Positions 39,209 through 50,182 of a stretch of 64,000 bases of DNA are shown here, piece after piece (within the stretch, counting starts at the first letter, position 1; the number at the start of each line of letters is the position of its first letter). The stretch spans positions 3,782,001 through 3,846,000 of the forward strand of contig NZ_CP026377.1 of NCBI RefSeq assembly GCF_002953195.1. The letters run 5' to 3'. The stretch is from Mixta gaviniae. GTDB taxonomy: Bacteria; Pseudomonadota; Gammaproteobacteria; Enterobacterales; Enterobacteriaceae. The position numbers and the translations under genes were made by a program. The notes below the pieces were generated by a model. It had not been told where the DNA came from. It did not search any database and saw only the letters and a list, made by a program, of their open reading frames with translations.

Positions 39209-42067
39209 TCAGGCGCCGCCCGGGGCGGTTTGCAGCCAGCGTTGCCAGCTCTCCTGAACGATCTGCCGCTCATGGCTAAACGCCTCCGGCGCAACGTGGC
39301 CGGCCTGCTCCTGCAGCGCCAGATGGTGCAGCTCATCGCGCAACGTAACGTACGCCTCGGTCAGCGCATCCGCTTCCTGCTGCGTGATTTTGTTATGCCG
39401 CGCCAGCAGCGCCAGAATGCGCACGTTATCGGACCAGCCCGTCAGCCCCGGCTCCTGAGCCGCATAGCGCAGCACCAGATATTGCGTAATAAATTCGATA
39501 TCCGTGATCCCGCCAGCATCCGCTTTGATGTCCCAGCGGCTTTTGTGCTTATGGCTCAGGTGCGCATACATCTTTTCACGCATCTCGCGCACTTCGGTTT
39601 GCAGGAGCGCCGCCTCGCGCGGCAGGCAGAGGATCTGTCGGCGGATCGCTTCAAAACGCTGGCTTAGCGCCGGTTCGCCATAGACGATGCGCGCCCGCAC
39701 CAGTGCCTGATGCTCCCAGGTCCAGGCCTCCTGGCGCTGATACTCTTCAAACGCCTCCAGCGTGCTGACCAGCATGCCGGCGGAGCCGGAAGGCCGCAGG
39801 CGCGCGTCCACTTCATAGAGAATACCGGAGGAGGTGCGAGTACTGAACAGATGCATGACGCGCTGCGCCAGGCGCAGATAAAACTGGCGGCCGTCGATGG
39901 CGCGTTCACCCTCGGTCACAGCCTCCGCCGGACAATTATGCAGGAACACCAGATCAAGATCGGAACTGTAGCCCAGCTCCCAGCCGCCAAGCTTGCCATA
40001 ACCGACCACGGCGAAGCCGCGTTCGTCCTGCTGCAGATGCGAAGGCCGCCCGTAACGCTGCACCATCATATTCCAGGCCTGCTGCACCACCGCCTGAATC
40101 ATCGCCTCGGCCAGCCAGGTCAAATGGTCGCTGACTTTCATCACCGGCAGCGTGCCTGCGATATCCGCCGCGGCGATGCGCAGCTGCTGCACCTGCTTAA
40201 ACTGACGCAGCGCTTCCAGCTGCTGCTCCTCATCTTCTTCCGGAATACGCAGCAGATACTGCCGCAGCTCATCCCGATAGGCATCGGTCGCGGTAGGCTG
40301 ATAAAGCGTGGCGGGATCCAGCAGCTCATCCAGCAACAGTGGATAACGCGCCAGCTGGCTGGCGATCATCGGCGAGGCGGCGACCAGCCGGATCAACTGC
40401 TTCAGCGCGCCGGGGGATTCGGTTAACAGCTCCAGATAGGTAGTGCGGGTCACCACGCCCAGCAGCAGCGGAATAAGACGGCGCAGGGTGCTATCCGCAT
40501 CGACGCGCGCGCAAACTTCGTTCAGCAGGCGCGGCATCAGCTGATCGAGCGCCAGCCGGCCGCGCGGGCCGATGGTGCGCTTATCCACGTCCTGACGGAA
40601 TTCCGTCAGCGTGCGCAGCAGATTTTTCCTTGCCTCGCCATCAAGATGCGTCAGCAGGCTATCCAGCTCGCTCTGCTCCAGCTTGTCGTGCCAGAGTTCG
40701 CTCATCTCCTGGTTTTCGCTCTCGTCCGCGCCATCCGGCGTATCTTCGCCGATCAGCTCGTTGAAGATCAGCCGCACCTGCGCCATCTGCTGCTCCAGCG
40801 TTTGATGCAGCGCCGCCCAGCTTTCGCATCCCATCGCCCAGGCCAGACGCGCCTGATTCAGTTCGTCGGCCGGCAGGGTTTGCGTCTGTTCGTCATTGAT
40901 GCTTTGCAGCAGGTTTTCCAGCCGCCGTAAAAAGAGATAGGCTTCGCGCAGCGCGTTAACCTGCGGCTGCGTCAGCAGATGCAGCGCTTCAATCGCAGAG
41001 AGAGTCGGCAGCAACGCGCGCTGCTGCAGGGTACGCTCGCGGCCGCCGCGAATCAGCTGAAACACCTGCACGATAAATTCGCATTCGCGGATACCGCCGG
41101 CGCCGAGCTTGATATTGTCCTTCAGGCCACGCCGCCGCACCTCGCGGGCAATCATGCCTTTCATATTGCGCAGCGACTGAATCACGCTGAAATCGATATA
41201 GCGGCGGTAGATAAAGGGACGTAGCATCTGCTGCAGCTCCTGGCTCCAGCGGTCGTCGCTGTCGCCCATCAGGCGCGCCTTAACCATGGCATAGCGCTCC
41301 CAGTCGCGCCCTTGCTCCTGGTAGTAATCCTCCAGCGCGGCGAAGCTAAGAACCAGCGGGCCGCTGTCGCCAAACGGCCGCAGACGCATATCTACGCGAT
41401 AAACGAAGCCGTCCGCCGTCGGCTGATCGAGAACCTTAATCAGGCGCTGACCGAGCCGCGTAAAGAATTGCGCGTTATCCAGCTCGCGTCGGCCGCCGCG
41501 GGTCGCGCCGTTTTCCGGCCAGACGAAAATAAGATCGATATCAGAGGAGAAGTTCAACTCGCCGCCGCCCAGCTTCCCCATGCCGAGGATCAGCAGCGGC
41601 TGCGCCTCGCCCGCCGCATTGCAGGGGGTACCGAACTCAACGCAGCAGGCTCGCCACAGCCAGTCGCGCGCTGCGACTATCAGGGTTTCCGCCAGCGCGC
41701 TCAGCTGCCGCAGCGACGCCTCGGTGCCGCTCTCGCCGGTGTTTTGCATCCAGGCGATACGCGCCATCATGCGGCGCCGAAACAGACGCAGCTCCCGCAT
41801 CAGTGCCGCTTCATCGCTCACGGCCTCCAGCTGCGCATTCAGCCAGTCGGCGTAATGTTGCCACTCAGCGGGCTGCGGCGGCTGCTCGCTTAACTGCTGC
41901 CACCATTCCGGGTGCTGCTGCAGGCTATCGGCGACAAAATCACTGAAAGCCAGCACCGCCTGTTGTTGAATGCTCAGCGACGTCAGCGGGCGATCCAGCC
42001 GCTGTGCCGCTTTTTCCGCTTGCTGCTGCAGCAGTGCAGGCAGCGGTCCGGTAAATGTTGGCAGCAT
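39209..42067 (-). CDS. glnE: Glutamine synthetase adenylyltransferase/deadenylase GlnE
   Basis: 952-residue bifunctional enzyme adding or removing AMP on glutamine synthetase in response to PII. Two nucleotidyltransferase domains: N-terminal [20 protein letters not shown] (about residue 165-185) for deadenylylation and C-terminal [20 protein letters not shown] (about 700-720) for adenylylation; each is followed by its helical domain. Length matches E. coli (946). 20 bp after ygiF, before hldE. Confidence 0.97.
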   Translation of the reverse strand: MLPTFTGPLPALLQQQAEKAAQRLDRPLTSLSIQQQAVLAFSDFVADSLQQHPEWWQQLSEQPPQPAEWQHYADWLNAQLEAVSDEAALMRELRLFRRRMMARIAWMQNTGESGTEASLRQLSALAETLIVAARDWLWRACCVEFGTPCNAAGEAQPLLILGMGKLGGGELNFSSDIDLIFVWPENGATRGGRRELDNAQFFTRLGQRLIKVLDQPTADGFVYRVDMRLRPFGDSGPLVLSFAALEDYYQEQGRDWERYAMVKARLMGDSDDRWSQELQQMLRPFIYRRYIDFSVIQSLRNMKGMIAREVRRRGLKDNIKLGAGGIRECEFIVQVFQLIRGGRERTLQQRALLPTLSAIEALHLLTQPQVNALREAYLFLRRLENLLQSINDEQTQTLPADELNQARLAWAMGCESWAALHQTLEQQMAQVRLIFNELIGEDTPDGADESENQEMSELWHDKLEQSELDSLLTHLDGEARKNLLRTLTEFRQDVDKRTIGPRGRLALDQLMPRLLNEVCARVDADSTLRRLIPLLLGVVTRTTYLELLTESPGALKQLIRLVAASPMIASQLARYPLLLDELLDPATLYQPTATDAYRDELRQYLLRIPEEDEEQQLEALRQFKQVQQLRIAAADIAGTLPVMKVSDHLTWLAEAMIQAVVQQAWNMMVQRYGRPSHLQQDERGFAVVGYGKLGGWELGYSSDLDLVFLHNCPAEAVTEGERAIDGRQFYLRLAQRVMHLFSTRTSSGILYEVDARLRPSGSAGMLVSTLEAFEEYQRQEAWTWEHQALVRARIVYGEPALSQRFEAIRRQILCLPREAALLQTEVREMREKMYAHLSHKHKSRWDIKADAGGITDIEFITQYLVLRYAAQEPGLTGWSDNVRILALLARHNKITQQEADALTEAYVTLRDELHHLALQEQAGHVAPEAFSHERQIVQESWQRWLQTAPGGA

Positions 42068-42087
42068 AACCTCTCCCTGAAAGGTGA

Positions 42088-43392
42088 TCAGACGTTGCCG
42101 TTAAGCCAGAAAGCCGGCTGCCGCAGCGCCTGACGGCACAGCGGATCCAGCTCGTTATAGCGGTTCGCATGAATGGCCTGCGCCAGCTGCTGCCAGCCGT
42201 GCAGCCAGTGTTCGACATCCTGCAGAGGATAGGCGCCCGCCAGCAGATGCACCGCCAGCAGCTGGCGCGTCAGCCGCACCGCTTTATCCTGATACTCGTT
42301 ATACTGGCGCACAGTGCCGAAGGTTTCTTTCAGATCGGCGGCGACGCGCCCCAGCATGATATCGGCGAAGCGTTTGAAGGAGCCCTGCAGCCGCTCGGCG
42401 TTTTTGCCGTCGACAAAAGGACGCCAGCCTGTGTTAAGCAGCCAACCGGAAAGGCTTAGCTGGGCATCAAGCCACTGCGGGCTGTAACAGAACGCCTGCG
42501 CGTCGGGCCGCCCTTCTTCCAGCGCTTCAATCAGGCTGGTCAGCTTCTGGCGCAGCTGGCTGCTTGCCTTGCGCGGCACCAGCGCACCGAAGAGCGAAAA
42601 CGCCTGACGCACGGTCTCCAGCGCTTCCAGCACGCCCTCCTGGGCGCCGGGCTCGTCGCGCAGCCACAGCTCTTCATGATACTGCCAGTGGCGCAGCGCC
42701 AGGCTCAGCGCCGCCTGCATGCCCTCTTCCACCGTCGCTTTCGGTTTGGCCTGCAGCACCGGCAGCGGACGCGCCGGCTGCTGTGGTTTGCCCTGCGACA
42801 GCCAGTAGCCGCGCGCCGCCTTGCTCAGGCTGCCAAGACGCAAACCCTCCATTTTTGCCAGCTCCGTTGCCAGCGCCAGCAGATCCGCCAGCTTGCCGTG
42901 CTTCAGCTCCAGCTCGATTTCATGCAGCGGCTCGCTAAGCCCGTTCGCTTTGATATCACCCCGATCGAGTGCCACCTCGATCTCGCTTTCGCCGCAGGTG
43001 ACCAGCCATCTTTCACGGCTGAAATGGCTGGTGAACAGCGGCGTCAGCTGCTGCTGCAGCGCCTCAAGATCGCAGCCTGCCGGCCAGACCTCCGCCGGCA
43101 GTCGGGCGATATCCAGCTCCGGCTTCGCGATATCGACATTGTATTCGGGACGCTGGTGCAGACCGCCAACCGTCTGGCCGGCGGTTTTCAGGGTCATCTC
43201 ATACTGTTCGCCGACGCCGCGGATGCGCAGCCCCATATCCCAGCGGCGCAGCTGGTTGTCCGGCGTCTCATAATAGATGTTGGTCAGAGCGATGGGCGCG
43301 CTGTAACTGTGCGGCCATGCGGCCAACCGGCTGCCAAGCTGTTCCGCCGCGTGCGGCGTGGCAATGAACTTTAATTCAATTTCAATGGTCAT
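42088..43392 (-). CDS. ygiF: Inorganic triphosphatase YgiF (CYTH-CHAD)
   Basis: 434 residues. N-terminal CYTH tunnel domain with the diagnostic IEIELKF (ExExK) at residues 4-8 hydrolyses inorganic tripolyphosphate; C-terminal CHAD helical domain (from about 215), which binds polyphosphate, has the expected His-rich helices. First gene of the ygiF-glnE-hldE operon. Confidence 0.95.
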   Translation of the reverse strand: MTIEIELKFIATPHAAEQLGSRLAAWPHSYSAPIALTNIYYETPDNQLRRWDMGLRIRGVGEQYEMTLKTAGQTVGGLHQRPEYNVDIAKPELDIARLPAEVWPAGCDLEALQQQLTPLFTSHFSRERWLVTCGESEIEVALDRGDIKANGLSEPLHEIELELKHGKLADLLALATELAKMEGLRLGSLSKAARGYWLSQGKPQQPARPLPVLQAKPKATVEEGMQAALSLALRHWQYHEELWLRDEPGAQEGVLEALETVRQAFSLFGALVPRKASSQLRQKLTSLIEALEEGRPDAQAFCYSPQWLDAQLSLSGWLLNTGWRPFVDGKNAERLQGSFKRFADIMLGRVAADLKETFGTVRQYNEYQDKAVRLTRQLLAVHLLAGAYPLQDVEHWLHGWQQLAQAIHANRYNELDPLCRQALRQPAFWLNGNV

Positions 43393-43582
43393 AATTTTTC
43401 ATTCAATCTTTCACTGGCGCAGATTTCAGGAATAAGCCGAAGAGTAATGCAGATAACCTGCTGCTGTCTCTGCTTTATTATGCTTTCGCGAGCGTTGCCG
43501 CATCGGTTTGAGACCAGGATAGTTCTCATTCAGATTTTTGCGTAGCCTATCCAGACTGTGCCCTAAAATTTTTCCGGAACAG

Positions 43583-44221
43583 ATGAAAAAACGATATCGA
43601 ATGAAAAAATCACACCTTATTGCCCTGACTTTGCTGACTTTCAGCGTAACTTTGTCCGCCCATGCCGAAGAGAAACGCTATATTTCTGATGAGTTATCCA
43701 CCTGGGTGCGCAGCGGCCCCGGCGATCAGTATCGCCTGGTCGGCAAGCTGAACGCCGGCGAGCAGGTCACCCTGCTGCAGACCAATAATGACAGCCAGTA
43801 TGGCCAAATCCGCGATGCGGAAGGCAAAACCAACTGGATCCCGCTGGCGCAGCTGAGCGTCGAGCCGAGCCTGCGCACCCGCGTACCGCAGCTACAGCAG
43901 CAGGTGAAAGATCTGACCGATAAGCTGGCCAATATCGACAACAGTTGGAACCAGCGCACCGCCGATATGCAGAAAAAGGTGGCGGCCAGCGACAGCGTGA
44001 TTAACGGTCTGAAAGATGAAAACCAGCAGCTGCGAAATCAGCTGATTGTGGCGCAGAAAAAGGTGAACGCCGCCAACGTGCAGCTGGATGACAAGCAGCG
44101 TGCCATTATCATGCAGTGGTTTATGTATGGCGGCGGCGTGGCGGGCGTAGGCCTGCTGCTGGGTCTGCTGTTGCCGCACATGATCCCGCGCCGCAAAAAG
44201 AATAATCGCTGGATGAACTAA
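43583..44221 (+). CDS. ygiM: YgiM, SH3b-domain membrane protein (TIGR04211 family)
   Basis: About 212 residues: signal peptide (ends AHA), a bacterial SH3 domain (ELSTWVRSGPGDQYRLVGKLNAG), a coiled coil (about 95-165), and one C-terminal transmembrane helix (YGGGVAGVGLLLGLLLPHMI) followed by a basic tail ending RWMN as in E. coli YgiM. Start uncertain: 43583 has GGAA upstream; 43601 aligns better with the E. coli signal peptide. Role in envelope biology unknown. Confidence 0.9.
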   Translation: MKKRYRMKKSHLIALTLLTFSVTLSAHAEEKRYISDELSTWVRSGPGDQYRLVGKLNAGEQVTLLQTNNDSQYGQIRDAEGKTNWIPLAQLSVEPSLRTRVPQLQQQVKDLTDKLANIDNSWNQRTADMQKKVAASDSVINGLKDENQQLRNQLIVAQKKVNAANVQLDDKQRAIIMQWFMYGGGVAGVGLLLGLLLPHMIPRRKKNNRWMN

Positions 44222-44411
44222 CCCGCCACGCGTTTTTCATGCCTATCGCGACGGCAACAGGGCTGCAACCGCTCGCCCTGCTGCTGTCGTTTCCGTAATT
44301 CTGCTATTGTTGTGCCAGAATAACGATTCAGGACACGCTGTTTCACCGGCGCGGTAAGCTTTCGCCGGTACGCCTGACGATTGATTGACTGAACTCTGGA
44401 GAAGACCCGTA

Positions 44412-45641
44412 GTGAAAACATACCTTGTCGGTGGCGCGGTGCGCGATGGTTTGCTTAAGCTGCCGGTCAAAGACAAAGACTGGGTGGTGGTCGGCGCCAC
44501 GCCCGAGATGATGCTGGCGCAGGGCTACCAGCAGGTAGGCCGCGATTTCCCGGTTTTTCTGCACCCTGAAAGCCGGGAAGAGTACGCCCTGGCGCGTACC
44601 GAGCGTAAATCGGGTAGCGGCTATACCGGCTTTGTTACCTGGTCGGCGCCGGACGTGTCGCTGGAGCAGGATCTGCAGCGCCGCGATCTCACCATCAACG
44701 CCATCGCGCAGGATGAAGCAGGCCACTACATCGACCCGTATCAGGGCCGCCAGGATCTGGAAAAGCGACTGTTGCGCCACGTTTCAGACGCTTTTGTCGA
44801 GGATCCGCTGCGCGTGCTGCGCGTGGCGCGCTTCGCCGCCCGCTATGCGCACCTGAGCTTTCGCATCGCCGATGAGACCATGGCGCTAATGGGTTCGATG
44901 GCCGCCAGCGGCGAGCTGGCGCACTTGACCGCCGAGCGCGTCTGGAAAGAGACCGAGAATGCACTGCGCGCGCGTAATCCGCAGGTCTATTTTCAGGTGC
45001 TGCGCGACTGTGGCGCGCTGGCGGTACTTTTCCCGGAGATTGATAACCTGTTCGGCGTTCCCGCGCCGGCGAAGTGGCATCCGGAAATCGATACCGGCGT
45101 GCATACGCTGATGACCGTCGCGATTGCGGCGCAGCTGACGCCGGAACCTGACGTGCGTTTTGCCACGCTTTGCCATGATGTCGGCAAGGGGTTGACGCCG
45201 CCGGAGAAGTGGCCCAGCCATCCCGGACACGGCCCCGCAGGTGTCCCGCTGGTAGAAAATATCTGTCAGCGTCTGCGCGTGCCGAACACCCTTCGCGATC
45301 TGGCGGTGCTGGTGGCGGAGTTTCATGATGTGGTGCATACCATCGATAATCAGCCCGCCGAGCGCGTGATCGCGCTGTTCGATCGCGTTGATGCGTGGCG
45401 TAAGCCGCAGCGCGTCGAGCAGCTGGCGCAAACCAGCGAAGCGGATGCGCGCGGGCGCGCCGGATGGGAGAGCAACCCTTATCCGCAGGGCGCCTACGTG
45501 CGCGAAGCGTTCCGTATCGCACAGGCAGTGCCGACCAAAGCGGTGATCGATGCCGGTTTTCAGGGCGCGCAGGTGCGCGAGGAGTTGACCCGTCGCCGCT
45601 GCGCGGCGGTAGAGAGCTGGCGCGCGGCGTTAAAGGCGTGA
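44412..45641 (+). CDS. cca: Multifunctional CCA tRNA nucleotidyltransferase Cca
   Basis: 409-residue class II CCA-adding enzyme that completes or repairs tRNA 3' ends, with an HD phosphohydrolase domain. Start is GTG at 44412 (product [13 protein letters not shown]), aligning with E. coli [12 protein letters not shown]. Nucleotidyltransferase motif [40 protein letters not shown] motif TLCHDVGKG near residue 250. Ends in a strong shared terminator with bacA. Confidence 0.97.
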   Translation: MKTYLVGGAVRDGLLKLPVKDKDWVVVGATPEMMLAQGYQQVGRDFPVFLHPESREEYALARTERKSGSGYTGFVTWSAPDVSLEQDLQRRDLTINAIAQDEAGHYIDPYQGRQDLEKRLLRHVSDAFVEDPLRVLRVARFAARYAHLSFRIADETMALMGSMAASGELAHLTAERVWKETENALRARNPQVYFQVLRDCGALAVLFPEIDNLFGVPAPAKWHPEIDTGVHTLMTVAIAAQLTPEPDVRFATLCHDVGKGLTPPEKWPSHPGHGPAGVPLVENICQRLRVPNTLRDLAVLVAEFHDVVHTIDNQPAERVIALFDRVDAWRKPQRVEQLAQTSEADARGRAGWESNPYPQGAYVREAFRIAQAVPTKAVIDAGFQGAQVREELTRRRCAAVESWRAALKA

Positions 45642-45674
45642 CGATGAATAAGGCATAACGTCAGAAAGGGAATA

Positions 45675-45707
45675 TAAAAAAGGAGGCGCATGCGCCTCCT
45701 TTTTTTC
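45675..45707. terminator. Bidirectional terminator, cca / bacA
   Basis: AAAAAGGAGGCGC and GCGCCTCCTTTTT form a near-perfect palindrome with A- and T-runs. Confidence 0.95.
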
Positions 45708-45721
45708 GTGCCGCCTGTGCG

Positions 45722-46540
45722 TTACATAAAGACCATGTAGACCGCGGCCGCCACAATAAAGCGGTAGATGGCAAAAGGCACAAACGAAATGCGTTTAATG
45801 ATATGCAGGAAGAACTTGATCGCCAGCAGCGCCACGATAAACGCGGTGACAAAGCCCACGGCGAACATCGGGAAGTCATCCATCGTCAGGAAACCGCGGC
45901 TCTTATAGAGATCGAGAACGGTGGCGCCCATCATCATCGGCACGGCGAGAATAAACGAGAATTCAGAAGCCGCGTAACGGCTAACGCCCATCAGCATGCC
46001 GCCGGAAATGGTGGCGCCCGAACGCGAGAAGCCCGGCCACAGTGCCAGACACTGGAAACAGCCGATAATAAACGCCTGCAGATAGGTGATATCGTCAATG
46101 CCCGGCGCTTTCGGCTGCTTCGGCTTCAGGAACTCTGCAGCCAGCAGCAGCACGCCGCCGACAATCAGCGCATACATCACGTTGATCGGGTTAAACAGCG
46201 TCTTGATCTGATCGTGCAGCAGCAAGCCGATCACCACCGCCGGCACCATGCCCAACAGAATATGGATCAGCGTCAGATGTCCGGTGCCGACCCCTTCATG
46301 CTTCACTTCGCCGAAGCGGATGCCAATCAGACCAAACAGGCGCCGCCAGAACATCACCACCACGGCGAGAATGGAGCCGAGCTGGATAACTACTTCGAAT
46401 GTTTCCGCTTTATCGCCGTCAAAACCCAGCAGATGTCCAACAATGATCATATGACCGGTGGATGAGACTGGAAGAAACTCCGTCAGTCCCTCAACAATGC
46501 CAAGGATTGCAGCCACCCAAAGCTGATGAATATCTGCCAT
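45722..46540 (-). CDS. uppP: Undecaprenyl-diphosphatase UppP (BacA)
   Basis: 272-residue polytopic membrane phosphatase recycling undecaprenyl-diphosphate to the lipid carrier for peptidoglycan; overexpression gives bacitracin resistance. Catalytic motifs [15 protein letters not shown] and [13 protein letters not shown] are intact. ATG at 46540 chosen over the adjoining TTG. Confidence 0.97.
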   Translation of the reverse strand: MADIHQLWVAAILGIVEGLTEFLPVSSTGHMIIVGHLLGFDGDKAETFEVVIQLGSILAVVVMFWRRLFGLIGIRFGEVKHEGVGTGHLTLIHILLGMVPAVVIGLLLHDQIKTLFNPINVMYALIVGGVLLLAAEFLKPKQPKAPGIDDITYLQAFIIGCFQCLALWPGFSRSGATISGGMLMGVSRYAASEFSFILAVPMMMGATVLDLYKSRGFLTMDDFPMFAVGFVTAFIVALLAIKFFLHIIKRISFVPFAIYRFIVAAAVYMVFM

Positions 46541-46707
46541 CAAATGTCCTCTACCCTAATGTTTGAACCATTAAAAAGGCGGACGTGCGAAACGTAACCG
46601 CCAGAAAAGATGCCAACTCAGCGTTAAGCGTGCTTTATGACAGCCATAATGTGGTTCGGTTTCATTGTGATAGCAATCACATTGGATCTATTTCAGAATT
46701 GTCCCCG

Positions 46708-47067
46708 CTAGCGCTGACGGGTTCCGCGCTCGATGATAACGCCCACCTGCGCCGCCTGCGCAACCGCGCCCGGCTTGCTGACTTTGATACGCACCCAGGA
46801 CGAGGCAAAACGCGCCAGCAGCAGCGTGGCGACCTCTTCAGCTACGCGCTCTACCAGCGCGAAACGCCCCTGGCCAACATGATCGATGATCGCGCTGGCG
46901 ACATCAGCGTAGCTCAGGCAATCATTCACGTCATCGCTGGCCGCCGCCTGACGATTATCCCAGGCCATTTCGACATCGAACACCAGTTTTTGCTGGATGG
47001 TTTGTTCCCAGTCGTAAACGCCAATCGTGGTGATCACCGACAGCTGTTCTATAAATACGATATCCAT
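46708..47067 (-). CDS. folB: Dihydroneopterin aldolase FolB
   Basis: 119-residue folate enzyme converting dihydroneopterin to 6-hydroxymethyl-dihydropterin. Typical MDIVFIEQLSVITTIGVYDWEQ start with the catalytic Glu, DCLSYADVA and RIKVSKPGAV carrying the catalytic Lys. Divergent from plsY. Confidence 0.96.
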   Translation of the reverse strand: MDIVFIEQLSVITTIGVYDWEQTIQQKLVFDVEMAWDNRQAAASDDVNDCLSYADVASAIIDHVGQGRFALVERVAEEVATLLLARFASSWVRIKVSKPGAVAQAAQVGVIIERGTRQR

Positions 47068-47174
47068 GATGGCACTCTCTGTTTTTACGTTAACCGGATA
47101 CCACTCCCGGCGAATTATGCGTATTATCCACAGATGATGAGAATAAAACGACCCTTACGAAACGGAACGGTGTT

Positions 47175-47771
47175 ATGAGTGCTATCGCGCTTGGTATGAT
47201 CATTTTCGCGTATCTGTGCGGATCTATTTCCAGCGCTATTCTGGTTTGCCGGCTGGCAGGGCTTCCGGATCCACGGCATAACGGCTCAGGCAATCCTGGC
47301 GCGACCAATGTACTGCGCATTGGCGGCAAAGGGGCCGCGGCGGCAGTGCTGGCATTTGATGTGCTGAAGGGCATGCTGCCCGTATGGCTGGCCTACGCGC
47401 TCGGCGTTTCGCCGGTCTATCTTGGCCTGACCGCTATCGCCGCCTGTCTTGGCCATATCTATCCGGTTTTCTTTCGCTTTCGCGGCGGCAAGGGCGTCGC
47501 TACCGCCTTTGGTGCCATTGCCCCTATCGGCTGGGATCTGACCGGCCTGATGACGGGCACCTGGCTGCTGACGGTGCTGCTGAGCGGCTACTCTTCGCTG
47601 GGCGCGATTGTCAGCGCACTGATCGCGCCTTTCTACGTCTGGTGGTTTAAACCGCAGTTTACCTTTCCGGTCGCCATGCTCTCCTGCCTTATCCTGTTGC
47701 GCCATCATGATAATATTCAGCGTCTGTGGCGTGGCCAGGAAACGAAGATCTGGAAAAAGAAGCGTAAATAA
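47175..47771 (+). CDS. plsY: Glycerol-3-phosphate acyltransferase PlsY
   Basis: 198-residue inner-membrane enzyme transferring acyl from acyl-phosphate to glycerol-3-phosphate. Loop motifs [24 protein letters not shown] and the C-terminal [14 protein letters not shown] are characteristic. Starts at 47175 (MSAIALGM). Followed by a repeat-filled intergenic region. Confidence 0.96.
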   Translation: MSAIALGMIIFAYLCGSISSAILVCRLAGLPDPRHNGSGNPGATNVLRIGGKGAAAAVLAFDVLKGMLPVWLAYALGVSPVYLGLTAIAACLGHIYPVFFRFRGGKGVATAFGAIAPIGWDLTGLMTGTWLLTVLLSGYSSLGAIVSALIAPFYVWWFKPQFTFPVAMLSCLILLRHHDNIQRLWRGQETKIWKKKRK

Positions 47772-48157
47772 TTCCCCGCTTAGCCTCGCTAAGTGACCGT
47801 GCGCCGGCCTTCTCCCTGGCGCGCCTGTGCCTTTTCTCTTCCCGCGCCTGACACTCCTCTCTTCTCGCGCCTGCAACTGCTCGCTTTCCACGCCTGCACC
47901 TCTTTTCTTCCTGCGCCTGCCATGGCTCGCTTTCCGCGTCTGGCGCTCTGCGCCGACAAAGGGCATGTCGGTTCTGGAAAAGCTTAATTAGCAAAAAGCG
48001 CAGTCGCGCGTTCTCTCCGGTTGTTACATTTAGCGGCGGCATGAGCTGCAGCGCGCCGGCAATGGCCGTTACGCATCGGCTCAGGCGGGCCTGTCACGGC
48101 AGAAGATAGCTTTCATCTCAGGATGAATATTCAACGGAAGAAAAAAGAGGGTAACGC
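47772..48157. other. 386-bp intergenic region with short tandem repeats
   Basis: No supported gene. 47820-47950 is a pyrimidine-rich 23-bp tandem repeat; 47960-48157 contains the leader region of the small downstream gene, whose ribosome-binding site is AAGAGGG. Confidence 0.6.
47820..47950. repeat. 23-bp imperfect tandem repeat, five full copies and a partial one
   Basis: Copies start at 47820, 47843, 47866, 47889 and 47912; each begins C(G/A)CGCCTG and ends in a CT-rich tract such as CTCGCTTTC. Only the first 8 bases are well conserved. Confidence 0.85.
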
Positions 48158-48445
48158 ATGAGAGAGCTAACGCAGAGTGAATGTATTGATATCAGCGGCG
48201 GTGGTTTTATCGCCGACATCGCTGGGGCCGTAGGCGATTTTATTGGTGATTCGCTTTACGCTTTCCTGCCTGAAATGACGGTAAAAATTCCCATTCTTGG
48301 CGTCCTGGATATTAAAGCGTATTTCCCGGATCTCGGGCAGCAGCTGGGTAAAAGCGTCGGCCAGTACGTTGGCATGGGCATTGAAAGCGTGATTAGCCAC
48401 ATCCCCGTGTTTGGCGGCGTGCTGAACAAGCTGATGGGCAACTAA
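48158..48445 (+). CDS. Small protein with double-glycine-type leader (microcin/bacteriocin-like)
   Basis: 95 residues. The N-terminus MRELTQSECIDISGGG has the features of leaders cleaved by peptidase-containing ABC exporters (acidic/hydrophobic pattern and GG at about 14-15). The mature part would be about 80 residues, glycine-rich and amphipathic, with alternating hydrophobic patches (DIAGAVGDFIG, YVGMGIESVISHIPVFGGVL). Clear ribosome-binding site and a strong terminator follow. No exporter, immunity gene or maturation enzyme is nearby, so it may use one elsewhere. Function not established. Confidence 0.75.
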   Translation: MRELTQSECIDISGGGFIADIAGAVGDFIGDSLYAFLPEMTVKIPILGVLDIKAYFPDLGQQLGKSVGQYVGMGIESVISHIPVFGGVLNKLMGN

Positions 48446-48458
48446 CCCCTTTGGATAC

Positions 48459-48503
48459 AAACGATGCGGTTTCCCGGACGGATAACCGCATCGTTTTCTT
48501 TTT
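48459..48503. terminator. Terminator after small leader-peptide gene, shared with tsaD
   Basis: Perfect 13-bp stem AAACGATGCGGTT / AACCGCATCGTTT with a 12-base loop and TTCTTTTT tail. Confidence 0.93.
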
Positions 48504-48526
48504 AATGTCTGCGCATACGCGCCCGT

Positions 48527-49543
48527 TTAGGCGATCGCCGGCAGCTCAGCCAGCGGCCAGCGCGGACGCACGGTCACGCCAAGCTCGCCGCGCGTGCCGC
48601 CCTTCAGGCGCACCATGCCGGCATAGGCGATCATCGCGCCGTTGTCGGTGCAGAATTCAGGGCGGGCATAAAAGACCTCTCCGCCGCGCGCCTGCATCAT
48701 CTCCGCCAGTTTCGCGCGCAGCGTGCGGTTGGCGCTGACGCCGCCCGCCATCACCAGGCGTTTAAAGCCGGTCTGATCGAGCGCGCGCTTGCACTTGATC
48801 GCCAGCGTATCGACCACCGCGTCCTCGAAGGCACGCGCAATATCCGCATGGGTCTGCGCATCGTCACTGTTTTCGCGGATGGTGTTAGCTGCGAAGGTTT
48901 TCAAACCAGAGAAGCTGAAATCAAGCCCTGGCCGGTCGGTCATCGGACGCGGGAAGGTGAAGCGGCCCGGCGTGCCCTGTTGCGCCATGCGGGAGAGCAT
49001 TGGTCCGCCCGGGTAATCGAGACCCAGCAGTTTGGCGGTTTTATCGAAGGCTTCGCCGGCGGCGTCGTCAATCGACTCACCCAACAGCGTATATTCGCCA
49101 ATGCCGGTCACGCCGATCAGCTGCGTATGCCCGCCGGAGACCAGCAGCGCAACGAACGGAAACTGCGGCGGATTATCTTCCAGCATCGGCGCCAGCAGAT
49201 GCCCTTCCATATGGTGTACCGGTACAGCAGGCACCTGCCAGGCAAACGCCAGCGATCGGCCGATGGTCGCGCCGACCAGCAGCGCGCCGACCAGCCCCGG
49301 CCCGGCGGTATAGGCGACCGCGTCGATATCCTTGCCTTCCAGCCCCGCTTCCTGCAGCGCGGCCTGAATCAGCGGCACGGTTTTACGCACGTGATCGCGT
49401 GAAGCCAGCTCCGGCACCACCCCGCCATAATCGGCATGGACTTTCACCTGACTATAGAGTTGATTGGCGAGCAAACCGGCCTCATCGTCATAAATAGCAA
49501 TGCCGGTTTCATCGCAGGATGTTTCAATACCCAGAACGCGCAT
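48527..49543 (-). CDS. tsaD: tRNA threonylcarbamoyltransferase TsaD
   Basis: 338-residue ASKHA-fold enzyme of the TsaBDE complex that installs t6A37 on ANN-decoding tRNAs. Metal-binding [16 protein letters not shown] phosphate loop and MAGGVSANR are present. Start at 49543 (MRVLGIET) as in E. coli; 13 further codons upstream are open without homology. Divergent from rpsU. Confidence 0.97.
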   Translation of the reverse strand: MRVLGIETSCDETGIAIYDDEAGLLANQLYSQVKVHADYGGVVPELASRDHVRKTVPLIQAALQEAGLEGKDIDAVAYTAGPGLVGALLVGATIGRSLAFAWQVPAVPVHHMEGHLLAPMLEDNPPQFPFVALLVSGGHTQLIGVTGIGEYTLLGESIDDAAGEAFDKTAKLLGLDYPGGPMLSRMAQQGTPGRFTFPRPMTDRPGLDFSFSGLKTFAANTIRENSDDAQTHADIARAFEDAVVDTLAIKCKRALDQTGFKRLVMAGGVSANRTLRAKLAEMMQARGGEVFYARPEFCTDNGAMIAYAGMVRLKGGTRGELGVTVRPRWPLAELPAIA

Positions 49544-50061
<518 letters not shown>

Positions 50062-50121
50062 TTTCTTCCGGAGGCCTTGCGCTTCCACCGCGTGTTAAAC
50101 GCAGACAGAGTCAAGTTAGAG

Positions 50122-50157
50122 GCCGTGCTTTCCGGAAGGAAGCGCGGCTTATTTTCG
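50122..50157 (+). terminator. Attenuator hairpin between rpsU and dnaG
   Basis: GCCGTGCTTTCC, GGAA loop, GGAAGCGCGGC, then TTATTTT. Same place as the partial terminator of the E. coli operon, which lowers dnaG expression relative to rpsU. Confidence 0.8.
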
Positions 50158-50182
50158 TTTATGAGCGAAGAAAACGGGGCTT

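Noticed and set aside
47124..47132. Perfect DnaA box TTATCCACA between folB and plsY
   Set aside because: A single 9-mer is expected about every 130 kb by chance; no second box nearby.
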